From UBA11704 sp964491805 (lineage in GTDB: Bacteria > Patescibacteriota > Minisyncoccia > Phycocordibacterales > UBA5272), in the NCBI GenBank assembly GCA_964491805.1, contig CAZBGU010000002.1, positions 1 to 64,000 of the forward strand: a DNA stretch of 64,000 nucleotides, in the 5' to 3' direction. The position numbers and the translations under genes were made by a program. How positions within the stretch are numbered: the stretch's first letter is position 1; the number at the start of each line of letters is the position of its first letter. Positions 32,921 through 40,467 of the stretch are shown piece by piece. The notes beneath the pieces were generated by a model. It was not told where the DNA came from, searched no databases, and saw nothing but the letters and a program-made list of their open reading frames with translations.

Positions 32921-33128
32921 CGAATGATGAAAATAAATAGTGTAAACTATTCAAGTGAGTATACGGTTTGTGGGTGAACAAAATAATAAAACGGAGATGT
33001 GGCTCGAGGTGCTTTGAGCACCGAAGACATCATGAGTCAGCAGACGAATGATGAAAATAAATAGTGTAAACTATTCAAGTGAGTATACGGTTTGTGGGTG
33101 AACAAAATAATAAAACGGAGATGTGGCT
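32921..33128 (+). repeat. 84-bp direct repeat carrying the 5' end of tRNA-Ser(GCT)
   Basis: Bases 32921-33004 and 33045-33128 are identical. The right copy is the upstream flank plus the first 12 bases of the real tRNA-Ser; the left copy therefore ends in a truncated tRNA start (GGAGATGTGGCT) followed by unrelated sequence with a small hairpin (GGTGCTTTGAGCACC). It is too long and has only two copies, so it is not CRISPR. Confidence 0.9.
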
Positions 33129-33204
33129 GAGCTGGTCGAAGGCACCTCACTGCTAACGAGGCAGGGTAGTAATACCCTCATGGGTTCGAATCCCATCGTC
33201 TCCG
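33117..33204 (+). tRNA. tRNA-Ser (anticodon GCT)
   Basis: Type II tRNA: acceptor GGAGATG/CGTCTCC, anticodon loop CTGCTAA, long variable arm (GGGTAGTAATACCC), T arm ATGGG-TTCGAAT-CCCAT, discriminator G. CCA not encoded. Its first 12 bases and its last 15-22 bases recur nearby. Confidence 0.93.
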
Positions 33205-33248
33205 CAAAATAATGAATCCAAAGTGAAAGCTTCGGGTGATTATATTTT

Positions 33249-33400
33249 GCGAGAGACGATGGGATTCGAACTGAACCCGACACGAAGTCCGTTTTGTACT
33301 CAAAACGGGGAGGGTGAAGCTTAGGCGAAAGTTAGGAGATTTTGTTTGAGCGCTTTGCGCGAAGAAGAAAATCCCTAACAATCGCCGAATCCCATCGTCT
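33249..33400 (+). repeat. tRNA-Ser(GCT) 3'-end echoes around a long imperfect hairpin
   Basis: At 33249-33271 an inverted, near-exact copy of the T arm and acceptor end (ACGATGGGATTCGAAC). At 33386-33400 a direct exact 15-base copy (CGAATCCCATCGTCT). Just before the direct copy, GGCGAAAGTTAGGAGATTTT and AAAATCCCTAACAATCGCC form an imperfect stem of about 20 bp. Layout: tRNA, spacer, hairpin, tRNA 3' echo. Confidence 0.75.
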
Positions 33401-33457
33401 TAATGTCTGGAGTCAGTCCTCTTCCCTATCCTTCCTTTAGGAGTATACTTAAACTAT

Positions 33458-33922
33458 ATGCGGTATCCTCCGATGAATTCAGTGACTGCCATGTACTGGA
33501 CTTCACTTGAACATGACGCCTTATATGAGGCGAAAAGTATTGCTGATATCTATACTATTGCAAAAGTAGTGCTTGATCGTATGCCAGATCATCTTGCTCA
33601 AGTTTGTGGTCCAATTACAAGCGGTGGTGTTGGGTCAGTAGAAGGGAACCTACAACTTCTTAATGAAAAAATAGCACAGCTTCAAGCAGAGGAGGTTGCG
33701 GTTTTTGATCAAATGCCCTACGAAGAAACGATACATCGTGTGCGTAATGATCCTACGCTTATGCAAACATACGAACATGTATTGTCAGATTTTTATGAGC
33801 AGCTTTTTCTTTCTGGTAAAATCACTGCACTCTACTTTATGTCTGGGTGGGAAAGTTCACGAGGTGCATGTTGGGAACATGAAAAAGCTAAGGAGTACGG
33901 TTTTGACATTAAGTATCTTTGA
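33458..33922 (+). CDS. DUF4406/nucleoside deoxyribosyltransferase-like protein
   Basis: A 154-residue soluble protein. The closing block ALYFMSGWESSRGACWEHEKAKEYGFDIKYL is the signature of DUF4406 and related nucleoside 2-deoxyribosyltransferase-fold proteins (W..S.GA..E...A...G). The N-terminal 90 residues (with MPDHLAQVCGPITSGGVGSVEGNLQLLN) are less typical and may precede the fold. Substrate unknown; a nucleotide or NAD-related ligand is likely. TATACT lies eight bases before the ATG, typical of a leaderless gene here. A second ATG five codons inside is possible. Confidence 0.65.
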   Translation: MRYPPMNSVTAMYWTSLEHDALYEAKSIADIYTIAKVVLDRMPDHLAQVCGPITSGGVGSVEGNLQLLNEKIAQLQAEEVAVFDQMPYEETIHRVRNDPTLMQTYEHVLSDFYEQLFLSGKITALYFMSGWESSRGACWEHEKAKEYGFDIKYL

Positions 33923-34004
33923 TGTGAATATAAATATCAAAATATTGATCATAGTTTTAAATGTGTGACTACTTAAATCTTTTTGTGTATACTAGGTTGA
34001 ATTT

Positions 34005-34092
34005 GGAGGATTGGATGAGTGGCTTAAATCAACGGTTTACTAAACCGTCGACCGGTTTACCCGGTCCGTGAGTTCGAATCTCACATCCTCCG
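34005..34092 (+). tRNA. tRNA-Ser-like, anticodon ACT
   Basis: Type II tRNA with acceptor GGAGGAT/ATCCTCC, anticodon arm ACGGT-TTACTAA-ACCGT, long variable arm (GACCGGTTTACCCGGTC), T arm GTGAG-TTCGAAT-CTCAC and discriminator G, all as in serine tRNAs. Reading U33 then 34-36 gives ACT, which would pair with AGU. That is not a standard bacterial serine anticodon and overlaps the job of the GCT tRNA 0.8 kb away. It folds well, so it is probably expressed. Confidence 0.85.
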
Positions 34093-34095
34093 CAT

Positions 34096-34134
34096 TAAAA
34101 GAAAAACAGAGCTTCTTGCTCTGTTTTTCTTTTG
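34096..34134 (+). terminator. Terminator of tRNA-Ser(ACT)
   Basis: AAAAGAAAAACAGAGC and GCTCTGTTTTTCTTTT are perfect arms around TTCTT. Confidence 0.9.
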
Positions 34135-34190
34135 ACTACGAGGCACAGTAGCAAGCCACCTGCGTGGCTTGCGTGAGATGAGAATAGGGC

Positions 34191-34254
34191 TCGCGAAACT
34201 ATCTCTGACGAACGAAGTGAGGAAGTAGTTTTGTGAGCGAATCCCACATCCTCA
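34191..34254 (+). repeat. tRNA-Ser(ACT) 3'-end echo behind a long imperfect hairpin
   Basis: GCTCGCGAAACTATCTCT and AGGAAGTAGTTTTGTGAGC form an imperfect stem, followed at once by GCGAATCCCACATCCTCA, which matches the T arm and acceptor end of the tRNA with two changes. A perfect GCAAGCCAC/GTGGCTTGC stem lies just upstream. Same architecture as at tRNA-Ser(GCT). Confidence 0.75.
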
Positions 34255-34361
34255 TTTTTGTTGTTTGTACGAAAACTTTGCAGAGGTCAACACTAAAGGG
34301 GTTCATAAGTGAGGCGTTACTCTAAATACACTTGTTTTACAAGTGTTAATGTACGTAAGTA

Positions 34362-34390
34362 TTGACATACTGGTACAAGTATGATACTAT
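34362..34390 (+). promoter_or_regulatory. Consensus-like promoter of cassette F
   Basis: TTGACA, 17 bases, TACTAT. The leader of about 60 bases contains TATAGTCA/TGACTATA and TTTCGCG/CGAAA inverted repeats. Confidence 0.75.
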
Positions 34391-34459
34391 TATATAGTCA
34401 GTCTGACTATATTTCGCGTGTGCGAAATGAATTGTCCTTTACTTCATGTGAGGTTACTA

Positions 34460-34966
34460 ATGAACACGACTTTTGCAAACTTTGCAGTTTTCGCCCTCCC
34501 TGTCTTCTTCGTTGCCACCCTGGTTCTTGCGGGTGTCATCAAGATTGGCAGGAAGAACTTCCGCGAAATCGTCACCCAGCGTGACAGCTATCGGGAGTCC
34601 TCGAGAGAGTACTTCAACATGTACGCCGCAGAAAAAGCAAAGCCTGAACGTGTCCTCTGCCGAGTGATTGGTGTGAGGTTCGGCAGGTATGAACATGACG
34701 ATGTTCGGTATGGTTACTATGTGTGGCTCGGCGTGAAAACCGATCAAGAAGGGGTGACAACGCTCCTTCCGACCAACCGGAACATCGTGCGGCTCGACAA
34801 CTCGCAGCTTCCCAAGGACTACTTGGGGTGCCCGAAATGGCACTACGTCACGGGTCTTCCGAATTCCATCGTCATGCTTGGTGAGACCTTCACGCTTCTT
34901 GACGAAGAAGGGTCGCACGGAGACTGCTGCAAGGCAACACATTTGGCGACAGGATTGCAGGCCTAA
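34460..34966 (+). CDS. Cassette F: hypothetical protein with N-terminal transmembrane helix
   Basis: A 168-residue protein. One hydrophobic helix at about 5-27 (FANFAVFALPVFFVATLVLAGVI) is followed by a basic, helical linker (GRKNFREIVTQRDSYRESSREY) and a soluble beta-rich domain (LCRVIGVRFGRY ... YYVWLGVKTD ... NRNIVRLDNSQLP) ending with HGDCCKATHL. Orientation by the positive-inside rule puts the domain in the cytoplasm. GTGAGG lies before the ATG. Codon use favours C/G at third positions. No family recognised. Promoter and terminator are both private to the gene. Confidence 0.6.
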   Translation: MNTTFANFAVFALPVFFVATLVLAGVIKIGRKNFREIVTQRDSYRESSREYFNMYAAEKAKPERVLCRVIGVRFGRYEHDDVRYGYYVWLGVKTDQEGVTTLLPTNRNIVRLDNSQLPKDYLGCPKWHYVTGLPNSIVMLGETFTLLDEEGSHGDCCKATHLATGLQA

Positions 34967-34998
34967 AATCTGTAGACTAGGCAAAATACGCACCCACG

Positions 34999-35027
34999 AG
35001 GCACCCGCTTCAGTGGGTGCTTCTTCA
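34999..35027 (+). terminator. GC-rich terminator of cassette F
   Basis: GGCACCC and GGGTGC pair around GCTTCAGT, followed by TTCTTC. Confidence 0.8.
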
Positions 35028-35296
35028 TTGCAGTGCTCATTGTATTAATGTTAATAGAAATAAAAACTCATATCTTTATGGTAACTGGTGAAATGTCCTA
35101 TTGTGGTGACGGGGTACATACTCAAAGAGTTGGATGCACAAAATTTAGCACTAAAGGGGTTCCGTTCTGGAGTGTTAGAATGTATTGATATGACAAGTGG
35201 GTTCCAACTTCACCATACAAGTGAAGTGGGGCGGTGTATGATCTGAAAATGTGACAATCTTTGCTATCTTTTTAGTCAGAGAGTAGAATGGGTTAT

Positions 35297-36778
35297 ATGA
35301 AGTTATCAATGTATATCGTCGTTCTATTGTTAGTCTTATTATATTCTTTTCCGTCTGCTTTTGCTTCTGTCTTTAACACTAATCTTACACTAGGCTCCCG
35401 TGGTTCTGAAGTAAAAAAGATGCATGATTTTCTTTCTTCACAGGGTCTGCTTGTGGGGTCGTCAACGACATATTTTGGTCAACAATCAAAAAAGTCTGTT
35501 CAGTTATTCCAAAAGAAAAATAACATTCCTGTTAGCGGCTCTTGGTTCTTTGCAACTCGACAAAAGGCGAATGCAATAGTGCAAGCAAGCAATCAGGTGG
35601 AGGCGTCTACTGGTACTCCAATGTCCTTGGCAATTTCTAGTATAAAAGTTGCCAATCCAACAAATACCACAATCGCTGCGACCAAGAATGTTACTCTGAC
35701 TGTCAAGACTGTTGGGTATGGGTATGTGCTCTCCCCAGACTATGGCTTTACTTGTTATGATAATGATTCGTGTACAAAAAATATTCTGCGCAATAACAGT
35801 ATTACTCTAACAGCAACTCCTAAAGAAGGGTATGTTGTGCAAGGTTGGTCAGAAGCACAATGTGGAACTTCGCTTACATGTACAGTAAAAATGATCGAAG
35901 ATACTACTGTGTATGCACGGTTCGAAGTTAAAAAACTTTTCAAACCCACAGGAAATATTGCACGTAATCATCCGAATGATGTTTGTTATATTCAGTTCGG
36001 AGAGGATGTGTGCCATCTTCGATTTACGTGGACAAATAATAGCGGTCTTGATATGACGATAAAAAGTGACGAAGATGAGTACTACCTCTCGGTCAAAGAT
36101 CATCTCAACAGTGGTTGGCAAACATCTGATTTTGATCCTGATGATGTTGCTAAGGCAGAGGCAGAAAACGTCTCTGGGCCTGTGTATTTTGACTTATTCC
36201 AAGGAACGCACAAGATGACCCTAAAGAGTCATGATCAAATTCTCGATACTGTTGTTGTGGATGTAAAATGTGATCCAGGAACTCTATGGGATGGGACGAA
36301 ATGCTGGGAAAAAGACGCGAAGAGACTTTATATCTTTAAGGCACAAGGGGGAGTCGTTAAGTCGATACCTTCGAGGTTGAATTGTGGCTATAACCCAGAG
36401 GTGTGCACTGCGGGATTTTCGAATAACTCGAAAGTTGTCCTAACAGCTAGTGTATTACCAGGTTATACATTCAGTGGGTGGTATGGTGATTGTTCTGGTA
36501 TAGATAAAACGTGTATATTACAGATGGACAAAGATAAAACAGTTGGTTTGTATGTTTCTGGATCGGCGCGTAGCATGACAGAGTTACTGCCAGCAACATC
36601 ATCTTTGACGAGCACTCCAGTTGCTGGATGTATCCCTAACTGGAAGTGCGATGGGTGGGGTAAGTGTCTTGGTCTAACATTGAAGCGATCATGTTATGAT
36701 CTTAACGCTTGTAATTCTTTAGTGAATAAGCCAACCACACAAGTTAGGTGTGAACCACAAACAAGCACTCTACGATAA
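35297..36778 (+). CDS. Secreted peptidoglycan-binding protein with two bacterial-repeat (InlB-B-like) domains
   Basis: Exported, 493 residues. Signal peptide at 1-24 (KLSMYIVVLLLVLLYSFPSAFA), then a PG_binding_1 domain (about 28-88: LTLGSRGSEVKKMHDFLSSQG ... YFGQQSKKSVQLFQKKN) that would hold it to the wall. Two repeats of the kind VTLTATPKEGYVVQGW..C...CTVKMIEDTTVYARFE (about 135-215 and 345-420) each have paired cysteines and the GW motif of Listeria-Bacteroides-type repeats. The C-terminus (CIPNWKCDGWGKCLG ... RSCYDLNAC) resembles a thrombospondin type-1-like cysteine/tryptophan module. Probably a surface adhesin; no catalytic site seen. Confidence 0.8.
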   Translation: MKLSMYIVVLLLVLLYSFPSAFASVFNTNLTLGSRGSEVKKMHDFLSSQGLLVGSSTTYFGQQSKKSVQLFQKKNNIPVSGSWFFATRQKANAIVQASNQVEASTGTPMSLAISSIKVANPTNTTIAATKNVTLTVKTVGYGYVLSPDYGFTCYDNDSCTKNILRNNSITLTATPKEGYVVQGWSEAQCGTSLTCTVKMIEDTTVYARFEVKKLFKPTGNIARNHPNDVCYIQFGEDVCHLRFTWTNNSGLDMTIKSDEDEYYLSVKDHLNSGWQTSDFDPDDVAKAEAENVSGPVYFDLFQGTHKMTLKSHDQILDTVVVDVKCDPGTLWDGTKCWEKDAKRLYIFKAQGGVVKSIPSRLNCGYNPEVCTAGFSNNSKVVLTASVLPGYTFSGWYGDCSGIDKTCILQMDKDKTVGLYVSGSARSMTELLPATSSLTSTPVAGCIPNWKCDGWGKCLGLTLKRSCYDLNACNSLVNKPTTQVRCEPQTSTLR

Positions 36779-36835
36779 TTTCTTATATTGTCAGAGTGTT
36801 GTTTGTGGTGTGATATTTTTGTAAGATTTTATTGT

Positions 36836-38020
36836 ATGAATAGACATATTTACCTCGACAATGCATCAACCACGCCAGTGGATGTTTTGGTCGTAGATGC
36901 GATGACTCCATATTTTAATATCGACTATGGGAACCCGTCATCTCTCCATTCGCTTGGAAGATCAGCAAAACAAGCGATTGAAAATTCAAGAAGCAGTGTT
37001 GCTAGTATTCTTGGTGTACTACCATCAGAAATTATTTTTACGAGTGGCGGAACAGAGTCTGATAACCTGGCAATACGTGGTCTTGCTCATGCATACAAGC
37101 ATAAAGGTAAACATATTATAGTCTCGTCTATTGAACACAAGGCGGTACTTGATTCATGTAAACAGCTTGAGAGGGAGGGTTTTTTGGTTTCGTACGTACC
37201 AGTTGACGAGAAAGGTTTTGTCATGCTTGAAGAGCTAAATGCATGCCTTAGACCAGATACAATAGTTGTGTCTATTATGTACGCCAACAATGAGGTCGGA
37301 ACAATACAGTCAATTACAAAAATTGCAAATCTGCTCAAGAAAAGAATGGACTGTAGTCCTATATTTCACACCGACGCATGTCAGGCAGCTAGTGCGTTAT
37401 CATTATGTATAAGCGATCTTGGGGTTGGTGCTCTATCAATTAGCAGCTCGAAGATATATGGTCCAAAAGGCGTAGGTGCTTTATATCTGAATAATGCGTA
37501 TACAATCGAGCCAATACTATTAGGTGGAGGTCAGGAACATGGAAAGCGAAGTGGTACCGAAAATGTAGCAGGTATTGTCGGATTTACAAAAGCGTTGGAG
37601 TTAACCGAGAAACGAAAACAAAAAGAATTTGATCGCTTGATAGTATTACGTTCGTATTTTTTGGAGCGTATCAAAGATTCAATTAAAGATGTTGTTATTA
37701 ATGGTGACACACACAACAGGCTTCCTAATAATATCAACATATCTATCCCTGGAGTGGAGGGCGAGTCGCTTGTATTGCTGTTAGATAGTTATGGGGTATA
37801 TTGTTCAACGGGTTCTGCATGCTCTTCTCTCGATCTCTCTCCATCCCATGTTCTACTTGCGATGAACGTACCACTTCACCTTGCTCACTGTAGTGTCCGT
37901 TTTACGCTAGGCAATCATACAAAAAAGAGTGATATTACGTATGCTGTCAAGGCGCTTGTTCAATCGGTGACAAGATTGAGACAGGTTACAATTGGTGCTA
38001 GCAGCATACGAAACAAATAA
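36836..38020 (+). CDS. Cysteine desulfurase (NifS/IscS class V aminotransferase)
   Basis: PLP enzyme that takes sulfur from cysteine for Fe-S clusters, tRNA thiolation or persulfide chemistry. YLDNASTTPVD opening, the HTDACQA segment (Asp and Gln that hold PLP), the Lys in SSSKIYGPKGVGALY that forms the Schiff base, and the sulfur-accepting cysteine loop STGSACSS (about 326-333) are all present. 394 residues, normal. The upstream frame opening was rejected because the family starts at this Met. No iscU lies beside it; a rhodanese operon starts 1.8 kb downstream. Confidence 0.95.
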   Translation: MNRHIYLDNASTTPVDVLVVDAMTPYFNIDYGNPSSLHSLGRSAKQAIENSRSSVASILGVLPSEIIFTSGGTESDNLAIRGLAHAYKHKGKHIIVSSIEHKAVLDSCKQLEREGFLVSYVPVDEKGFVMLEELNACLRPDTIVVSIMYANNEVGTIQSITKIANLLKKRMDCSPIFHTDACQAASALSLCISDLGVGALSISSSKIYGPKGVGALYLNNAYTIEPILLGGGQEHGKRSGTENVAGIVGFTKALELTEKRKQKEFDRLIVLRSYFLERIKDSIKDVVINGDTHNRLPNNINISIPGVEGESLVLLLDSYGVYCSTGSACSSLDLSPSHVLLAMNVPLHLAHCSVRFTLGNHTKKSDITYAVKALVQSVTRLRQVTIGASSIRNK

Positions 38021-38044
38021 AGGCGCATGTGCGCCTTTATTTGT
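38015..38044 (+). terminator. Terminator after the cysteine desulfurase gene
   Basis: AAATAAAGGCGCA and TGCGCCTTTATTT are perfect arms around TG; overlaps the stop codon. Confidence 0.85.
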
Positions 38045-38059
38045 TAAAAATATAGTATC

Positions 38060-38578
38060 TTAGTTATATCTTCCCCTGATTTCAAAAAGAAGATAAGCCC
38101 CAATGGCTGCGCCGATGAGCCCCCCTAATCCTCCAGGCAGGAAGATGAGACTGATGCAAGATGAGATGCAAGAGATTATAAAGGCGTAGAATGAGTAGTC
38201 CCATCCACATTTTTGTTTTGCTTGCAATGGCTTGAAAGCAACTACTGAGAGTATCGACGTAATCAGTCCTAGAACGAGTGTTATATATACAGCCACGCCA
38301 CGTATCCCGTTATTGAGAACGACAAATGGTGCAAAGAGTATGCCGAGGCTACCCGCTCCAAGAAACCCTATTATGCCGAGAATTCCGAATATAATCGAAA
38401 TCCAAGGCACTACGTTAACGAGAACATTTTTCCAATTACTAGGCAAATGGGGAGCTTTTTCAAATAGTGGCTCAAGAGTCAGCTCGAGCGCACGAGCATT
38501 ATCAGTGAACCAAGAAAGTTTTTTGCGATGAGTATGCTTTGTTTCTTCTTGTGTTGTGTGTTCGTGTGAATGTTCCAT
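38060..38578 (-). CDS. Four-helix membrane protein with His-rich N-terminus
   Basis: A 172-residue membrane protein. The N-terminus is cytosolic and His/Glu/Thr-rich (MEHSHEHTTQEETKHTHRKK), followed by an amphipathic region (ALELTLEPLFEKAPHLPSNW) and four hydrophobic segments (VPWISIIFGILGIIGFLGAG, LGILFAPFVVL, VAVYITLVLGLITSILSVVAF, FIISCISSCISLIFLPGGLGGLIGAAIGAYLLF). The start was placed at the internal ATG that begins the His-rich tail; an in-frame upstream ATG adds 21 residues. No function can be assigned. Confidence 0.6.
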   Translation of the reverse strand: MEHSHEHTTQEETKHTHRKKLSWFTDNARALELTLEPLFEKAPHLPSNWKNVLVNVVPWISIIFGILGIIGFLGAGSLGILFAPFVVLNNGIRGVAVYITLVLGLITSILSVVAFKPLQAKQKCGWDYSFYAFIISCISSCISLIFLPGGLGGLIGAAIGAYLLFEIRGRYN

Positions 38579-38710
38579 GGATTCTTTAATTATAACTTGG
38601 TAGTATTCATTAGTGTAAAACATTTTCTGAAAAGAATACATGGATAAGATTGTTCACTCAGAATATGCATGCCGTTATGCGGTGTTATACTTTTTGTAAT
38701 TACAAAGAAC

Positions 38711-39769
38711 ATGAACAACTATCGTTATTATGTGGCTGTGTTAGCCTTCGCTCTCTTTTTTTCTATGGTATTTTTTATGTATCATTCATACAGTCAAGAA
38801 TATGTTTCTATGCCAAAGAATGCATATCTGCATAATATGGAAGTGAACGAAACTTCTCATGAGGCTACTACTACTGTTGACTTGAGTGGAGAAAGTATGG
38901 TTCATGGTGTGCATGCAACATCAACAATTATTTTTGTCGGTGATGTTATGTTGTCACGGGCAATTGGTTCAATAATGGTCAAGAAGCATGACTGGACATT
39001 TCCATTCCTTGAGATTGGAGACTACTTACGAAGTGCTAATCTTGTGGTTGGCAATCTCGAGGGGCCGATTTCAGACAGGGGTACACGGGTTGGGAGTATG
39101 TATTCATTTAGAGCTGATCCTCATGTAATTGACGGTTTGTTATTTGCGGGCTTTGATGTCATGTCAGTCGCCAATAATCATATGTGGGATTATAGTAAAG
39201 ATGCTTATAATGATACCCTTGCAATTTTGGAGAAAAACGCTATTGGTCATCCTGGTGGTGGTGCAACTTACACAGAAGCACATACACCTGTTATACGTAA
39301 TGTTGGTGGTACAAAAGTTGCGTTCTTGTCATATACAAATTTGTTGCCAAAGTTTCTTGGAGACGTTGATGCTAGCCCTGCTGCGGCTTTCCCTGACATT
39401 GAGCAAATGACCAAAGATATTCATTATGCTAAGAATGTTGCCGATATTGTTATTGTTTCATTTCATTTTGGTGAAGAATATATGACAACGCATAATGCTT
39501 CTCAAGAGAGCCTTGCGCACTCTGCGGTTGATGCCGGTGCCTCTCTAGTAATAGGGCACCACCCACATGTGCCAGAAGATATTGAACAGTATAAAGGTGT
39601 TTATATTGTTTACAGTCTTGGTAATTTTGTTTTTGATCAGAATTTTTCTGACGATACGAGAAGAGGTCTAGTAATTGAGGCAGTCATCAAGGATAAGAAA
39701 ATCATCAATCTTATAGCACGTGATATTGCTTTTACGAAGATGTACCAACCATATTTGAAAGAAAAGTAG
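38711..39769 (+). CDS. CapA-like metallophosphatase (poly-gamma-glutamate synthesis type)
   Basis: A 352-residue protein with an N-terminal signal anchor (YYVAVLAFALFFSMVFFMY) and an extracytoplasmic calcineurin-like domain of the CapA type: FVGDVMLSRAIG (metal-binding Asp), VVGNLEGPISDRG (Asn and Glu), SVANNHMWDY (Asn-His), SFHFGEEY and GHHPHVPEDIEQYKG. CapA proteins take part in capsule or surface poly-glutamate formation, but many relatives have unknown substrates. TATACT is 20 bases upstream of the ATG. Confidence 0.87.
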   Translation: MNNYRYYVAVLAFALFFSMVFFMYHSYSQEYVSMPKNAYLHNMEVNETSHEATTTVDLSGESMVHGVHATSTIIFVGDVMLSRAIGSIMVKKHDWTFPFLEIGDYLRSANLVVGNLEGPISDRGTRVGSMYSFRADPHVIDGLLFAGFDVMSVANNHMWDYSKDAYNDTLAILEKNAIGHPGGGATYTEAHTPVIRNVGGTKVAFLSYTNLLPKFLGDVDASPAAAFPDIEQMTKDIHYAKNVADIVIVSFHFGEEYMTTHNASQESLAHSAVDAGASLVIGHHPHVPEDIEQYKGVYIVYSLGNFVFDQNFSDDTRRGLVIEAVIKDKKIINLIARDIAFTKMYQPYLKEK

Positions 39770-39817
39770 CCTGATATGTGTATAGAGCATGAACAGTCGT
39801 AGAGGCTTGATCTTGCG

Positions 39818-39845
39818 TTACATATTAGTAAGTGCTAATATGTAA
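39818..39845 (+). promoter_or_regulatory. Perfect inverted-repeat operator/promoter of the ArsR-rhodanese operon
   Basis: TTACATATTAG and CTAATATGTAA are exact 11-base inverted repeats around TAAGTG, ending two bases before the ArsR start codon. The right arm contains TAATAT six bases from the ATG, a -10 box at the leaderless distance. A repressor bound here would cover the transcription start. Confidence 0.85.
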
Positions 39846-39847
39846 GT

Positions 39848-40114
39848 ATGAAGCAAACAAACATTCGAAATGTGTACAAAGTCTTCTCAAATGAAGAGCG
39901 GGTAAGGCTTATCATTTGTTTATCAAAATCAAAAAATGTAACTGAGTTGTTGTCGTTGTGTCATTTGTCTCAATCAGCACTGTCACAACACTTGAAGATC
40001 CTACGAGATGAAGGAGTGGTTAGCTGTATACGTGATGGAAAGAATAAGGTTTATAGTGTAGAAAGCAAGAAAGTGCTTCATCTTGCAAAACAATTAGTAG
40101 CATTAACATTATAA
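39848..40114 (+). CDS. ArsR/SmtB-family repressor
   Basis: An 88-residue winged-helix regulator: VFSNEERVRLIICLSK, the recognition helix in LSQSALSQHLKILRDEGVVSCIRDGKNKVYSV and a C-terminal dimer helix. Three cysteines (IICL, SLCHL, VSCI) could form a dithiol switch as in the persulfide sensors SqrR, BigR and CstR-like systems; the downstream rhodaneses make sulfur sensing more likely than arsenic or zinc sensing (inference). The palindrome abutting its start codon is its probable autoregulatory site. Five genes follow with tight spacing. Confidence 0.85.
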   Translation: MKQTNIRNVYKVFSNEERVRLIICLSKSKNVTELLSLCHLSQSALSQHLKILRDEGVVSCIRDGKNKVYSVESKKVLHLAKQLVALTL

Positions 40115-40118
40115 ATAT

Positions 40119-40433
40119 ATGAGTATTTTTTCAGGCATATTTACACAACAGTCAAGTATTGACTATAAACAGTTGATAAAAGATGGTGCACGTATTGTTG
40201 ATGTGCGAAGTAAAGAAGAATTTGCAAGTGGCCATGTAAAGGGCGCAATCAATGTGCCACTTGAAACACTCGAGACACAAAGTGGTGTATTAGGGAAGAA
40301 GGACGGCATTATTATTGCTTATTGTGCTTCAGGTGGAAGAAGTGGCGTGGCGGTTAGTATTCTCCAGGGCCTTGGGTTTGAACATGTCTATAACGGAGGT
40401 GGATTATACTCGTTGCAGAAAAAACTGCATTAG
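40119..40433 (+). CDS. Cytoplasmic rhodanese
   Basis: A 104-residue single-domain sulfurtransferase: RIVDVRSKEEFASGHVKGAINVPLE and the active loop IAYCASGGRSG with the catalytic Cys at about residue 68. The CASGGRS loop is the usual six-residue loop of sulfur-specific rhodaneses. Four bases after the ArsR gene; co-transcribed. Confidence 0.9.
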   Translation: MSIFSGIFTQQSSIDYKQLIKDGARIVDVRSKEEFASGHVKGAINVPLETLETQSGVLGKKDGIIIAYCASGGRSGVAVSILQGLGFEHVYNGGGLYSLQKKLH

Positions 40434-40467
40434 AGTATTTATTATAAATATTTATTTTAAACTTAGT

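Noticed and set aside
32921..33128. Two-copy 84-bp repeat considered as a CRISPR or tandem array
   Set aside because: Only two copies, too long for CRISPR repeats, and it contains the start of a tRNA gene.
33071..33381. Minus-strand frames opposite tRNA-Ser (reading MGFEPMRVLLPCLVSSEVPSTSS)
   Set aside because: Antisense translation of the tRNA and its echo; no start signal and no independent support.
34457..34993. 178-codon minus-strand frame opposite cassette F
   Set aside because: The plus frame has a consensus promoter, Shine-Dalgarno site and terminator; the minus frame has none.
34291..35162. 14-base match CACTAAAGGGGTTC at 34291 and 35149 considered as cassette attachment sites
   Set aside because: It brackets cassette F loosely (about 70 and 120 bases away), extends no further and does not occur at the other cassettes, so chance or an unrelated shared fragment is as likely.
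38060..38641. Longer start for the His-rich membrane protein
   Set aside because: The extra 21 residues look like untranslated AT-rich leader and the internal ATG starts the conserved-looking His/Glu tail.
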